A stretch of 64,000 nucleotides of DNA from Paenibacillus yonginensis (GCF_001685395.1 NZ_CP014167.1:4100001-4164000); one strand, 5' to 3'; shown: positions 54,177 through 63,840, counted from the stretch's first letter. A program made the numbers and translations. The notes: generated by a model from the letters alone, not told the origin.

Positions 54177-55094
54177 TTATAATAAGGCATTGTAAATATC
54201 TCTTTTGGAGACGCCACGATCCGCTGCCGTTCTCTTCATAGCCTCTTTACGGGCCAGCCCTTCCTTCTCATAATGCTCCACATGCTGCTCAATCGTCAGC
54301 TCCTGCCACCACAGCCCCTGCTGCTCCTCCAGCTCCTCAGCCTGAATGCCTTCCAGAGCAATACAGTATTCGCCGAGAGGAGGATGCTCCGCCAACCAGG
54401 CTAAACAAGCTTCGAGGGTGCCTCTGGCCAACTCCTCATAACGTTTCGTCAGCTCACGAGCCAGCACAACCCGCCGATTGCCAAGATGCTCAAGCAGATC
54501 CTGCAGCGTCTTGATAATGCGGTGCGGCGATTCATACATCAATACCGTACCTTCATACGATTGAAATTGCCGGATGGCCCGCTCTCTTCCCTTCTTGTCC
54601 CGGGGGAGGAACCCGATGAACTGAAAGCGTTCCGTAGGTAAACCCGAGACGATCAAAGCCGATAAAGCCGCATTGGCGCCAGGCACCGGAATCACATCAA
54701 TTCCCTGTTCAATGGCCAGACGAACCAGATCGCTGCCCGGATCGGAAATCGCCGGCAGACCGGCGTCGCTGACCAGCGCTAAATTTTTTCCTTCTATTAT
54801 AAGTCTAACCAATTCCGGACCACTTGCCCCTTTATTATGCTCATGGTAGCTGTACAATTTTTTGGGCGTAATCTCGAAATGGGTAAGCAGCTTCCGGGTC
54901 TGCCGGGTATCCTCGGCTGCAATCAAATCCGCTTCCTGCAGAATCCGCACTGCCCGGAAGGTCATATCCTCAAGATTGCCGATTGGCGTGCCTACGAGAT
55001 AAAGTTTGCCAGGTACCGTTGAAGCCCCTATGGCTGCTCCTACTCCCTCGTTCGCATAACTCCGTTGTACCCCGATCTCCAAACCTTCCTTCAT
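54177..55094 (-). CDS. rsmI: 16S rRNA (cytidine(1402)-2'-O)-methyltransferase
   Basis: Methylates the ribose of C1402 at the ribosomal P site. The 305-residue protein has LYLVGTPIGNLEDMTFRAVR (about residues 32-51), AAEDTRQTRKLLTHF, SDAGLPAISDPGSDLV (about 110) and VPVPGANAALSALIVSGLPT of the tetrapyrrole-methylase fold, then a C-terminal RsmI helical domain. About 25 extra N-terminal residues precede the core. It starts with an ATGA overlap on the trmN6 stop, so the two methyltransferases are coupled. The GIY-YIG gene yazA found between them in B. subtilis is missing. Confidence 0.95.
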   Translation of the reverse strand: MKEGLEIGVQRSYANEGVGAAIGASTVPGKLYLVGTPIGNLEDMTFRAVRILQEADLIAAEDTRQTRKLLTHFEITPKKLYSYHEHNKGASGPELVRLIIEGKNLALVSDAGLPAISDPGSDLVRLAIEQGIDVIPVPGANAALSALIVSGLPTERFQFIGFLPRDKKGRERAIRQFQSYEGTVLMYESPHRIIKTLQDLLEHLGNRRVVLARELTKRYEELARGTLEACLAWLAEHPPLGEYCIALEGIQAEELEEQQGLWWQELTIEQHVEHYEKEGLARKEAMKRTAADRGVSKRDIYNALL

Positions 55095-55849
55095 GCCTGT
55101 CCCCCATTATCTCCATAATAAATCTCCATCAATTCCTTCGTATACTGTCCATCCGGCTCATACACAACCAAAGGCGGTTTAAGACGGATATCCGGTTTCC
55201 CGCCGCGCAGTGCCTCAACGAGCACCATATTCGCCTCCTGCGTCAGCTTAGGATGGACAAACCGGAGCACTTTAGGCTCCAGCTTGTATTGCCTGAGCAG
55301 CGAAAGGATCTCACCTAGACGCTGGGGTTTGTGCACCATATAAAACTTCCCGCCCGGCCGAAGCAGCCGCATCGCTGCGGCAATAATCTCTTCCAGACTG
55401 CCGTTCACCTCATGCCTGGCCATAGCCTGATGCGGATTCAGCTTCTGATCTCCCGTCTGCAGCGGCATATAAGGCGGATTTACCGTAATTGCATCATAAA
55501 CATTAGCCCCTACCTCCTGAACCAGTTCCCTGAGATCCCCGGTGCGAATCAGAATCCTGTCCTCCAAGCCGTTCAGGCGAACACTGCGCCGGGCCATTTC
55601 AGCCAGCCGTTCCTGGATCTCGATCCCTTCGATTTGACCTTCGGTTCTCGCCGATAACAGAATGGGGATAACTCCATTTCCGGTGCACATATCCAGTATC
55701 CTTCCATTTTTAGGCACGGAAGCAAACCTGGAGAGCAGCACGGCATCCATCGAGAAGCTGAACACCTCGTCACTTTGAATCAGCCTCAGCCCTGCGTTCA
55801 TTAAATCATCTATTCGTTCCTGGTCATAAATTTCAACCTGTTCATTCAT
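55091..55849 (-). CDS. trmN6: tRNA1(Val) (adenine(37)-N6)-methyltransferase (YabB)
   Basis: Class I SAM-dependent methyltransferase of 252 residues. It has the SAM loop ILDMCTGNGVIPILLSART (near residue 51), EIQERLAEMARRSV and the N6-adenine catalytic motif NPPYM (near 124). B. subtilis YabB and E. coli YfiC/TrmN6 belong to this family and methylate A37 of a valine tRNA; the exact substrate here is inferred from similarity. It follows yabA in the ricT-yabA-yabB-rsmI order. Confidence 0.92.
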   Translation of the reverse strand: MNEQVEIYDQERIDDLMNAGLRLIQSDEVFSFSMDAVLLSRFASVPKNGRILDMCTGNGVIPILLSARTEGQIEGIEIQERLAEMARRSVRLNGLEDRILIRTGDLRELVQEVGANVYDAITVNPPYMPLQTGDQKLNPHQAMARHEVNGSLEEIIAAAMRLLRPGGKFYMVHKPQRLGEILSLLRQYKLEPKVLRFVHPKLTQEANMVLVEALRGGKPDIRLKPPLVVYEPDGQYTKELMEIYYGDNGGQA

Positions 55850-55930
55850 GTCTGATTCTTACGGCTCCTCTTTCCTCTATTCCCGTTCTTATTATAATGG
55901 AAAAAACCGTAGGTTCTCACCTACGGTCCT

Positions 55931-56299
55931 TTATTTATTCAAAAATGACAGGCAGAACAGACAATCGCCTTCCGTTCGCAAATGCCCGTAATACACATTG
56001 CATATATGAAAACCTTCATGATAAAGACGGGCCAGATTATCGTGGCCTTCCCCAATCACATCCGCCTTGCGCTCTTCCTCACTGGCAGCTTCGGCTTCTT
56101 TGCCGGCTACCAAATCGCTGCCCGGTTCCCCGGTCTCACGTTTCAGCACCCTGCGCAGCTGCTCGTTCTCCGTCGTCAGCCGCTGGTTCTCTTCAAGCAG
56201 CTTCTTGACCTCCAGCTTCAGCGCACCCAGCTCGGTTTGAGCTTCACCCATTTGTGATTCCATCTGCTGTAAATGTGCAAAAATATCTATTTTCTCCAA
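55931..56299 (-). CDS. yabA: Replication initiation control protein YabA
   Basis: Negative regulator of DNA replication that binds both DnaA and the beta clamp. The 122-residue protein has an N-terminal coiled coil (residues 1-65, rich in Glu and Leu: [20 protein letters not shown]) that makes a tetramer, an acidic linker, and a C-terminal zinc knuckle seen as [20 protein letters not shown]. The start is TTG with GGGGTGGG upstream. It lies between ricT and yabB as in B. subtilis. Confidence 0.95.
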   Translation of the reverse strand: MEKIDIFAHLQQMESQMGEAQTELGALKLEVKKLLEENQRLTTENEQLRRVLKRETGEPGSDLVAGKEAEAASEEERKADVIGEGHDNLARLYHEGFHICNVYYGHLRTEGDCLFCLSFLNK

Positions 56300-56330
56300 G
56301 TTCCCACCCCAGAGTCAGTCTCTATGGTAT

Positions 56331-57131
56331 TTACTTGATGACAACGTCATCGAGCGAAAGCTCCTTCACTTTGCCGATTTCAAAGAGCTGAACATGAACG
56401 GTGCGGGACCCCGTGTTGAGTCCGACAACCTTGCCGTCTCCTAATGAAGTCACCACGATCTTACCCACGCTTGGCAGCTCTTCCTTCACGCTTTCGTAAT
56501 TATCATGCTCAAACTTCAAGCAGCACATCAATCTTCCGCACAAACCGGAAATTTTGGTTGGATTCAGAGACAAGCTCTGATCCTTCGCCATCTTGATTGA
56601 TACGGGCTCAAAGTCGCCCAGCCAGGAGGAGCAGCAGAGAATCCGTCCGCAAGGACCGATGCCTCCCAGCATTTTCGCCTCATCCCGTACACCGATCTGC
56701 CGAAGCTCAATGCGCGTCCGGAAAATGCTTGCCAAATCCTTGACCAGCTCCCGGAAATCAACACGTCCTTCGGCCGTGAAATAGAAAATGACTTTGTTAC
56801 GGTCAAACGTGTATTCTACGTCCACCAGCTTCATTTTCAAATCATGGTCCTTGATTTTATTTAAACAAGTCGTGAAGGCATTTTTGGCGGCTGCCTTATT
56901 CTCCTCCACAACGTTACTATCTGACTGATCAGCGATTCGGATGACCTTCTTCAGCGGCAGGACAACATCCGATTCACCTACTACCTTCTTGCCAATGACT
57001 ACCTTTCCGTATTCGACCCCGCGAGCCGTTTCAACAATGACACATTGCTCCTTCTCGACAGGGAAATCCAGCGGGTCGAAATAATAAATTTTGCCCGCCT
57101 TCTTGAAACGGACACCCACTACAGTGTACAA
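56331..57131 (-). CDS. ricT: RicT (YaaT), PSP1-domain regulatory protein
   Basis: A 266-residue protein of the Ric (RicA-RicF-RicT) complex, which assists RNase Y and Spo0A activation in B. subtilis. The PSP1 domain covers residues about 60-150 and the C-terminal part has ILCCSSWLGDFEPVSIKMAK and LSLNPTKISGLCGRLMCCLK; the cysteine-rich CGRILCC and CGRLMCC motifs bind iron-sulfur clusters in the B. subtilis complex. The start is TTG with GGGGG seven bases upstream. It stands between holB and yabA. Confidence 0.94.
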   Translation of the reverse strand: MYTVVGVRFKKAGKIYYFDPLDFPVEKEQCVIVETARGVEYGKVVIGKKVVGESDVVLPLKKVIRIADQSDSNVVEENKAAAKNAFTTCLNKIKDHDLKMKLVDVEYTFDRNKVIFYFTAEGRVDFRELVKDLASIFRTRIELRQIGVRDEAKMLGGIGPCGRILCCSSWLGDFEPVSIKMAKDQSLSLNPTKISGLCGRLMCCLKFEHDNYESVKEELPSVGKIVVTSLGDGKVVGLNTGSRTVHVQLFEIGKVKELSLDDVVIK

Positions 57132-57223
57132 AAACTAACCCCCTTATAACAGCACTTGGTTCATCAAAAATGGCGGAAGCTGCGCTTCCCTAAACCTTCA
57201 ACTCTGGGAGATAGCTTGTCTCT

Positions 57224-58222
57224 TCAGTTCCAGGCCGGAACCGCATGTCCTACATTCAATAAAAATTGCTCCAAACAAAGCTGGCCATTCATATTGTACC
57301 GGAGCTTCTTCTTGGACTCTGCCGCAAATGCCATACAGGAAACCCAGGCTCCGGCGCTGCGGGTTCCGGCTGTCTTGGAGATAAACTCCCATTCATCTAT
57401 AAAAACGATACGATCATGTCTGTTCGCCTGAGCCTGAAGCATATCTTTGAACCATAAATGGAACAAATCAAAGATCATCTCCAGGTGGTCACCCAAACCT
57501 GCCTTAAACACACTCTGCTGAGCGGTTATCAGCGGAGATCCGCCTCTGCCTGCGGATTCCTTCCCTAATTGTAACACTACGTTTCTAATTTCTGCAAACC
57601 AATTCTGACCTGCCAATTCCCGGCAGGCCGGGAGTCCGGCCGCCAAATGGACGACCGTCCGTGCAATCGCATCGGGAACCCCCTCATCGCTGAGCTTCTG
57701 CAGCATCAGCATGGGATCCAGCGCCGAGAACGCTACCCATTGAGCCCTTGACTGAATGGTCGGCAGCAAGGCTTTGCCGTTGCTGGACAATAGAATAGCA
57801 ACCGCCGGAGAAGGCGGCTCTTCCAGGAATTTCAGCAGGCTGTTGGCTGCCTGCACGTTCATTTTATCGGCCTGATCAATAATGTAAGCTTTAGGATTGC
57901 CGTTCTCTGAACGGTAAGAGAAGATCCGCTGCAGCTCACGAATCTGGTCGATCTTAATATTGGCGCCATCCGGACTTATGATTTGCAGATCGGGGTGGTT
58001 GCCATGAAGCAGCTTGCGGCATTCGAGACAGGTCCCGCAGGCTTCCTCCGTCCCGTTAGTACAGAACAAGGCCTGTACGAAAGCAAGCGCCATTTCCATC
58101 TGTCCGCTTCCGGGAGGCCCGTTAAAGATATAAGCATGCGATATGCGGTTGTGCCTTAACCCGTTCTGCAGCAGTCTCTTCGGCCCTTCCTGTCCTGCAA
58201 TCTCTTTGAACATCGGACTCAC
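57224..58222 (-). CDS. holB: DNA polymerase III subunit delta'
   Basis: Clamp-loader subunit. The 332-residue protein is an AAA+ relative with HAYIFNGPPGSGQMEMALAF (residues about 30-49), a zinc module CGTCLECRKLLHGNHPD (about 62-78), ISPDGANIKIDQIRELQRIF, and QADKMNVQAANSLLKFLEEP with a conserved sensor 1 region (about 118). The Walker A lysine is replaced by glutamine (GSGQ), so it should not hydrolyse ATP, as is normal for delta'. The start is a GTG; an ATG three codons later is possible. Confidence 0.93.
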   Translation of the reverse strand: MSPMFKEIAGQEGPKRLLQNGLRHNRISHAYIFNGPPGSGQMEMALAFVQALFCTNGTEEACGTCLECRKLLHGNHPDLQIISPDGANIKIDQIRELQRIFSYRSENGNPKAYIIDQADKMNVQAANSLLKFLEEPPSPAVAILLSSNGKALLPTIQSRAQWVAFSALDPMLMLQKLSDEGVPDAIARTVVHLAAGLPACRELAGQNWFAEIRNVVLQLGKESAGRGGSPLITAQQSVFKAGLGDHLEMIFDLFHLWFKDMLQAQANRHDRIVFIDEWEFISKTAGTRSAGAWVSCMAFAAESKKKLRYNMNGQLCLEQFLLNVGHAVPAWN

Positions 58223-58310
58223 ACTTTCTGTTTTATATAAAATGTTCCGGCAGCTGATGCTCCCGTGTTATGTTTCGAATCTCTTGGCAAGCCGCGTTGC
58301 AATTCCTTCA

Positions 58311-58754
58311 TTAAAAAGTCAGATTGATCAGCAAGCCGCGGATCTCCCCAATCTTCTGCAGCAGCTCCAGTCTTCCCTGCTCCGTCTCCAATAGCTCTTC
58401 GCCCATGCCTAGCAAGCCTGCGTCTATTTCGTCAAGCAGCTTGTAACGTTTCCCGCGTCCCCGGCGGTCCCACCCTTTGGTCTCCTTCATGCCGACCCCG
58501 CGGCGAACCGTTTCCTCCAGGAAACGTTTGACCATCATCCGGTAGGCCTTCAGCTCACGCACCGTCATGGAACGCGCCAGCCGGTCACCCTGAAGCTCGA
58601 TTTCCTGGAGCTTGCGGCTTAACTCCTCGTGGGTCGCCTGTTCCCCCTGATGCTGCATGGCATCCGAGAAGCTTTTAGAAGAGACCTGTCTGGCCGCACC
58701 TTCGGACAACCCTCTGCTGCTTGTCAATGGTCTATATCCCGGCTCGATTTTCAT
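58311..58754 (-). CDS. yaaR: YaaR-family protein (DUF327)
   Basis: A 147-residue protein of unknown function. It has no signal peptide or membrane segment, is mostly charged and helical, and contains the family core LQEIELQGDRLARSMTVREL (near residue 48) and VKRFLEETVRRG (about 73). GGTAGG lies just before the ATG. It stands between darA and holB, as in B. subtilis, so it may act in the c-di-AMP or replication context, but nothing in the sequence shows its role. Confidence 0.88.
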   Translation of the reverse strand: MKIEPGYRPLTSSRGLSEGAARQVSSKSFSDAMQHQGEQATHEELSRKLQEIELQGDRLARSMTVRELKAYRMMVKRFLEETVRRGVGMKETKGWDRRGRGKRYKLLDEIDAGLLGMGEELLETEQGRLELLQKIGEIRGLLINLTF

Positions 58755-58909
58755 CTGACCTACCGCCCATCTCTATTTCGTTTATTTGACAACATGCAGA
58801 AACGGCTACTTGACCCCCGGGCCATCGTAACCGCTTGCTTGCCGGCAAACGGGAAACTCCCGCCCGCCGGCTTTGTCTTTAACATCCTGACATTCGTTAT
58901 AAACGTTTA

Positions 58910-59266
<357 letters not shown>

Positions 59267-59397
59267 TTACGCCTAATAATGAAAAGAAAATAAGCAAATG
59301 GATTTCTATCAATCTTCCCTGCTATCTACCCCTCCCTACCTATCCAAGATGGGAGTAAGGATAAAGAAGATTATAATCTATTATACCGCATATTTTG

Positions 59398-60069
59398 TTA
59401 CTTATTTAATAAATTTGCCCGAAAAACCTCTAAAATCGGCTTTAATTGCAATTTTACTGCTTCCGCCATCACTTCCGGCGTTTGGGATGCGTCTATAACC
59501 GTAATACGTTCAGGATACATAGCTGCTACCTTCCGGTATCCTTCCCTTACCTGATGATGGAAATGCAAGGCTTCAAGGTCAAGCCTGTTCACTTCCCGTC
59601 CCTTGCCAGCAGCAATCCGGGCCAGCCCAACCTCCGGCTCAATATCAAGATAAAACGTATAATCCGGAAATCTGCCTTCCGTAGCAAATGCGTTGATCGA
59701 AAGCACTTCCTCAATCCCGATGCCTCTGGCATACCCTTGATAAGCCAGGCTGCTATCAATGAACCGGTCGCATAACACGATTGTCCCCTGCTCCAGGGCG
59801 GGTTCCACCTTCTCCACCAAATGTTGGCGCCGTGCAGCCGCATAAAGCAAAGCTTCCGTCCGGACATCCATTTCCGTATGATCGGGGTGCAGCAGCAATT
59901 CGCGGATTCCTTCCGCTATCCGGATACCACCAGGCTCACGAGTCACGATGTACGCCAGTCCTTCATGCTCCAGCAGCTCGGCCAGCTTCTGCATCATCGT
60001 TGTTTTGCCTGATCCTTCTCCTCCCTCCAGCGTGATAAAAAGTCCCTTGCCTTTGATTTCTTTCATCAT
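59398..60069 (-). CDS. tmk: Thymidylate kinase
   Basis: Phosphorylates dTMP to dTDP. The 223-residue protein has the P-loop [16 protein letters not shown] (residues 14-29), the DRX-type segment [19 protein letters not shown] (near 100-118) and [13 protein letters not shown], and shows a lid region [11 protein letters not shown]-like sequence ([18 protein letters not shown]). It begins by ATGA overlap on the stop of the upstream decarboxylase gene. The order speA-tmk-darA-yaaR-holB is conserved. Confidence 0.95.
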   Translation of the reverse strand: MMKEIKGKGLFITLEGGEGSGKTTMMQKLAELLEHEGLAYIVTREPGGIRIAEGIRELLLHPDHTEMDVRTEALLYAAARRQHLVEKVEPALEQGTIVLCDRFIDSSLAYQGYARGIGIEEVLSINAFATEGRFPDYTFYLDIEPEVGLARIAAGKGREVNRLDLEALHFHHQVREGYRKVAAMYPERITVIDASQTPEVMAEAVKLQLKPILEVFRANLLNK

Positions 60070-61652
60070 CGTTCCTCCGGTGTATAATCCTCATTAAGAT
60101 AGACTTGAATATGCTGCAGGGATGAATCCTTGACCGCTTGAAAGCGGGAGCCCGCCTCCCTTAAAGCAATCAGGCGCGCCAAGGTTTCAGCCGTGATGGT
60201 TTCTCCCGGATACAAAAGCGGGATACCCGGCGGATAAGGAATAACCATCTCCGCGGCTTTCTTCCCCTCTCCTTGCTCCAGGGGTATATGTTCCGTTTCT
60301 TCCTCCACCGAAGGGCTTAGATCAAAAGCAACGGGCTGCGAGACGGACTCTGCACCCCTAATGTTCCACGTGGAAACGAAGGAGGCTGCCGGTTTGGCCT
60401 GGTCTTCAGGACAATAGCCCATCTCTGCTTCCAGTGTATGCAGCACCTCCAGCAAATGGTTAACATCGCCTGCGGTCGTCCCCGGCCCTAAAGCCAGAAC
60501 CGTATACCGCTCATCGCTCATCTCCGGAACGCATTGATGACGCTCCAAGTGTTCTTGAAGCTTATATCCGCTCCATTGCCCCAGACGGTCATACAAAACC
60601 ACTTTGTAAGGGTCCTGATAGGGATGAGGATAAGGCGAGCCATTTGGAGCACTTCCGCCTTCTAAATTGCTTCCATACTTCTTATTACCACCATCCGGCA
60701 GATTGCTAACTTCCTCTTCTAAACTTCCGATCCGGGTCAGCTCCCGCAGACCCTCTCGCAGACGGGCCGCCGCAGACAAGCTTTCCGCAAAGGCGGCCGG
60801 TCCCTCCTGCTCCAGCAGGCTTCTGCACAGATCGAGCGAAGCCATGATCGGGTAAGACGGGCTGGAGCTCTGCACCATCGCCAGCCGCTGGCGGAGCAGC
60901 GAACGGTTCAGCAGGCCTCCCTGCACATGCAGCATGGCGCCCATCGTCATGGCGCCCAGCATCTTGTGCGTGGACTGCACGACACCGTCGGCGCCCTGCG
61001 ACAGTGCGCCGCGCGGCAGCTCTGCGGCCAGGCCGTAATGCGCTCCGTGGGCTTCGTCCACGAGCAGCGGCACCCCGGCCGCATGACACAGCGCCGCAAG
61101 CGGAGCTAGCGGCGCTCCCATGCCGTAGTAGTTCGGGTGGGTGACCAGCACGCCCTTGGCGCCCGGATAACGGCGCAGGGCTTCACCCACCGTCTCCGGC
61201 GACGGCATGGTGGCAAGCCCGCTGGCGCCGTCTACCTCCGGCGCCAGAAACACCGCCCGTGCGCGGGCCAGCATCAATCCGTGCAGCACGGATTTGTGCA
61301 CATTGCGCTGCACGAGCAGCACATCGCCCGGCTGACTGCAAGCCGTCAGGATCAGCGCCAGATTGCCCGACGTACTTCCTCCTACCAGGAAGTACGTCTC
61401 TTCGGCCCCGAAGAACCGGGCCGCCCTCTTCTGCGCCTCCTCAATCACGCCCTCCGGATGATGCAGATCATCCAGGCCTGTGATTTCGGTGGCGTCTATC
61501 GTCAGCACGTCCTGCAGCGGGCCGCTGCTGGAGCGTGCGTACATTTTCCCGTTCTTATGCCCCGGCACATGGAACGACACATCTTTGTTTTCCCTGTACC
61601 TCTGGAGGGCTTCCCACAACGGAGCCTCTACGGCATGCAGTTTCCTCACCAC
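60066..61652 (-). CDS. Orn/Lys/Arg decarboxylase family protein (YaaO-like)
   Basis: PLP enzyme of fold type I with 528 residues. It begins with [14 protein letters not shown] (about residue 23), has [20 protein letters not shown] (about 90), [10 protein letters not shown] (about 196) and the PLP lysine in [17 protein letters not shown] (about 227). Members act on arginine, lysine or ornithine to make polyamine precursors; the substrate cannot be read here. It is longer than its B. subtilis relatives (about 490) because of a low-complexity insert at residues about 315-345 ([20 protein letters not shown]). GC content rises in its first half. tmk overlaps its end by four bases. Confidence 0.9.
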   Translation of the reverse strand: MVRKLHAVEAPLWEALQRYRENKDVSFHVPGHKNGKMYARSSSGPLQDVLTIDATEITGLDDLHHPEGVIEEAQKRAARFFGAEETYFLVGGSTSGNLALILTACSQPGDVLLVQRNVHKSVLHGLMLARARAVFLAPEVDGASGLATMPSPETVGEALRRYPGAKGVLVTHPNYYGMGAPLAPLAALCHAAGVPLLVDEAHGAHYGLAAELPRGALSQGADGVVQSTHKMLGAMTMGAMLHVQGGLLNRSLLRQRLAMVQSSSPSYPIMASLDLCRSLLEQEGPAAFAESLSAAARLREGLRELTRIGSLEEEVSNLPDGGNKKYGSNLEGGSAPNGSPYPHPYQDPYKVVLYDRLGQWSGYKLQEHLERHQCVPEMSDERYTVLALGPGTTAGDVNHLLEVLHTLEAEMGYCPEDQAKPAASFVSTWNIRGAESVSQPVAFDLSPSVEEETEHIPLEQGEGKKAAEMVIPYPPGIPLLYPGETITAETLARLIALREAGSRFQAVKDSSLQHIQVYLNEDYTPEER

Positions 61653-61778
61653 TCAACACTTCCTATTCCAATCTCTTCTCTTGCTTCCTATTTTAAAAGA
61701 TTAAAAAGCCGAAGTATATGTATTCCTCCTAAACGCTTCCTCGGTCCCTATCCCCTCGACTTATAATCCCCTGCAGGA

Positions 61779-61810
61779 TAAAAAAGAGCCCGCATCTTCT
61801 GCAGGCCCCC
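61779..61810 (-). terminator. Terminator of gin
   Basis: Minus-strand hairpin GGGCCTGCAG/TGCGGGCTC followed by TTTTTTATCC, close behind gin. Confidence 0.82.
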
Positions 61811-61820
61811 TTAGTCTTGT

Positions 61821-62036
61821 TTACGCATTCAACTGCACCCAAATCTGCTTCATCTGATGAATAAAGAAATCATATTTCTCATCCTTCACATCCGTATGAA
61901 CCATCTCTGCTTCGCACTCTTCACAAATAAATTCCGAGACGATCTTAATGCCCTGCGCTTTTGTCTTGCCGCATATAATACAGGTCTCCGGTCCTTCTTC
62001 TTTTAAGATCTCCACCGGTTTAACGATATCTTCCAT
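61821..62036 (-). CDS. gin: Anti-sigma factor Gin (CsfB)
   Basis: Small zinc-binding protein that inhibits sigma-G (and sigma-E) during sporulation in B. subtilis. The 71-residue product has two CxxC pairs, CIICGKTKAQGIKI (CIIC near residue 19) and FICEECEAEM (CEEC near 35), then an amphipathic C-terminal helix YDFFIHQMKQIWVQL. ATG 62036 has AAGGTGG eight bases upstream. A forespore-type promoter lies just before it. The location next to an rRNA operon matches csfB in B. subtilis. Confidence 0.93.
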   Translation of the reverse strand: MEDIVKPVEILKEEGPETCIICGKTKAQGIKIVSEFICEECEAEMVHTDVKDEKYDFFIHQMKQIWVQLNA

Positions 62037-62065
62037 CTGCGATCCCACCTTGTCGCTTTTACTAT

Positions 62066-62095
62066 CAGTATGCCACAGAATCTATCTATTTATAC
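62066..62095 (-). promoter_or_regulatory. Forespore-type promoter of gin
   Basis: On the minus strand GTATA and CATACTG lie 18 bases apart, fitting sigma-G (GHATR and CATnHTA, 6 of 7) and overlapping sigma-F specificity. csfB is named for sigma-F control in B. subtilis. Confidence 0.6.
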
Positions 62096-62247
62096 AAGTC
62101 TGCTAGCCTTTTGACCCTATATCGTATGCCCAAAGCCGCAAATTGGTGTTTATCCCCTCGCTCCCGCTCAACAAAGCTTAAATTTATGCCGATATATTAA
62201 GCAAAAGACTTTGTACCTGCTATCTCCCAGGAGGGATGTAATCGTTT

Positions 62248-62772
62248 ATGAATCTTGACCAAAATACAAAAGCAACCTTCTACCAGTACCGGCTCCTGAA
62301 AAAATCCTTGTTTCCCAAACCCTTAATGCTGAGCCTTCTGGTTGTCCCGTTGATCTGCCTGATCGCGGAAATTATAGGTTTTGGCCCGCTCAGCATTTTG
62401 ACTTTTATCATAGCGGGTCCGATCGCCCTGTGGATTCAGTTTGTTATCTGCCGTTCCGTTATCATCATCGTCAGTCATTCTTACCGTCCAAAATGGCATT
62501 TCGCCTGGCGCCTGCCGTGGTTCGGCTATATTCCAAACCAATACATAAGTTATTCCACCTATAAAAAAACGCACCTGCATTACGTCTGGATTGGACTCGC
62601 CCTAATCGCCGTGCTGAGCCCCTGGTCGCCGGCAAGCCTGATTGTCTCCTTATTCTTCTGGCACCTATGGCTGCTCGCCCCCCGGTTTTATTCGTTCCTA
62701 GTCCTGCTTAAGCAGCGCAAAGACGGGATGATCAAATTAACCGATCAAGAGCTGTTTTATTACATTCAATGA
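62248..62772 (+). CDS. Unrecognised membrane protein
   Basis: A 174-residue plus-strand protein with four likely transmembrane segments: residues about 27-45 (LMLSLLVVPLICLIAEIIG), 48-70 (SILTFIIAGPIALWIQFVIC), 112-127 (YVWIGLALIAVLSPWS) and 130-150 (SLIVSLFFWHLWLLAPRFYS). The N-terminus and the C-terminus (QRKDGMIKLTDQELFYYIQ) should face the cytoplasm. AGGAGG lies nine bases before the ATG. It converges on the lipoprotein gene with a shared terminator. I do not recognise the family and assign no function. Confidence 0.8.
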   Translation: MNLDQNTKATFYQYRLLKKSLFPKPLMLSLLVVPLICLIAEIIGFGPLSILTFIIAGPIALWIQFVICRSVIIIVSHSYRPKWHFAWRLPWFGYIPNQYISYSTYKKTHLHYVWIGLALIAVLSPWSPASLIVSLFFWHLWLLAPRFYSFLVLLKQRKDGMIKLTDQELFYYIQ

Positions 62773-62788
62773 TCCTTATCTCAGAAAA

Positions 62789-62826
62789 AAGAAACCTGCC
62801 GCCCTATAAGAGGAAGCAGGTTTCTT
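62789..62826. terminator. Bidirectional terminator between membrane protein and lipoprotein genes
   Basis: Stem GAAACCTGC/GCAGGTTTC flanked by an A-run and TTTC, placed between two convergent genes. Confidence 0.82.
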
Positions 62827-62833
62827 TCAAATG

Positions 62834-63265
62834 CTACGGGTTATTAGCCTGGTTATTTAGGCCCTGTACAGCCACATCATTCGTTTTAGGAATGTAGAGA
62901 ATAAAAGCATTCTTCTGCAGTGATAATTGAATGATTTGATTATTTTTCATGAAAACACGTGTAGATCCCGTCTGTTCTGCCTTGTTCTCCGTCCAGCCCC
63001 AAGCCTTGATTTCCTCCTCATAGGCTGTAGGAAGCTTACTATCCTCTCTTAGGCCGGGAACCGCATAACGGACGTACTCCATTTTCGAGCTCTTTAATGC
63101 AGCCTCCGCTTTACTAGCTTCCTTCGGAACCGGAAAACTTTTATCCACTGCTGAACCCTCGTATACCTTCCAAGCGGTATCTGCAGAATTACAGCCTGTA
63201 ATCAACAATATCATCGTTATAACTGAAAGCAAGCAGAATAAATACCATTGGGTTTTCCTATGCAT
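62834..63265 (-). CDS. Unrecognised small lipoprotein
   Basis: A 143-residue protein with a lipoprotein signal: basic start MHRKTQWYL, hydrophobic core and lipobox LLITGC with the cysteine at residue 25. The mature part contains FPVPKEASKAEA, YVRYAVPGLREDSKLPTAYEEEIKAWGW-type sequence (in part: LPTAYEEEIKAWGWTENKAE) and a beta-rich C-terminus. ATG 63265 follows AGGAGG by nine bases. I do not recognise the family. It lies between gin and the rRNA operon; nothing else is seen in the 250 bases upstream except the 5S terminator. Confidence 0.8.
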   Translation of the reverse strand: MHRKTQWYLFCLLSVITMILLITGCNSADTAWKVYEGSAVDKSFPVPKEASKAEAALKSSKMEYVRYAVPGLREDSKLPTAYEEEIKAWGWTENKAEQTGSTRVFMKNNQIIQLSLQKNAFILYIPKTNDVAVQGLNNQANNP

Positions 63266-63472
63266 GATATTTCTCCTCCTTACCCCAATAAGTTCACTTC
63301 CTTTAAGGTACAAGGCCCCTACTTTCCACTTCATCGATCCGACTAAGTTCCTAGTTTATTATATATTCAGACGTTCCGTCAGGAGTAACAAAACGGTTAC
63401 ATTCAATTGTCGGTTACCTCATTCTATGATTATTTCTAGTTTCACATCTATAACCTTATAAAACGGCTATTA

Positions 63473-63510
63473 AAAAATAAAAACCACCACCGATAATCGG
63501 CAGTGGTTCT
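63473..63510 (-). terminator. Terminator of the rRNA operon
   Basis: Minus-strand hairpin AACCACTGCCGA/TCGGTGGTGGTT followed by TTTATTTTTTA, directly behind the 5S gene. Confidence 0.88.
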
Positions 63511-63512
63511 TC

Positions 63513-63629
63513 GCTTGGCGGCGTCCTACTCTCCCAGGACCCTGCGGTCCAAGTACCATCGGCGCTGGAGGGCTTAACGGTCGTGTTCGGGATGGGTACG
63601 TGTGGAACCCCTCCGCCATCGCCACCAAA
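63513..63629 (-). rRNA. rrf: 5S ribosomal RNA
   Basis: The minus strand carries the full 5S sequence of about 117 bases, from TTTGGTGGCGATGGCGGAGG to GGGAGAGTAGGACGCCGCCA, with the conserved CCCGAACACGACCGTTAAGC core. It is followed by a terminator. A 98-codon open frame crossing it is discarded. Confidence 0.97.
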
Positions 63630-63840
63630 CATGATTTTTGCGCTGCTTCTCTTCCGCGTCTTTCGCTTCAGCAAAAGATCAAACCTTAGAAAGGACATGC
63701 AGCTTAAAATCGGTTCAGATGTTTGATCACCTGAAAACTGGACACGAAACAATCAATTGCGATTTAGTTGTTCTCGGGGCCCCCGCAAAGTAATCGGAAT
63801 CAGCATCGAAGCTGTTCTTCACTTTGTGGGGTACTTTTTT
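63630..63840 (-). other. 23S-5S spacer
   Basis: About 210 bases with no tRNA gene. A hairpin CCCCACAAAG/CTTTGCGGGG (63778-63831) lies just past the 23S 3' end and is a plausible processing structure. Confidence 0.7.

Noticed and set aside
63456-63752. 98-codon minus-strand open frame
   Set aside because: It covers the 5S rRNA gene.
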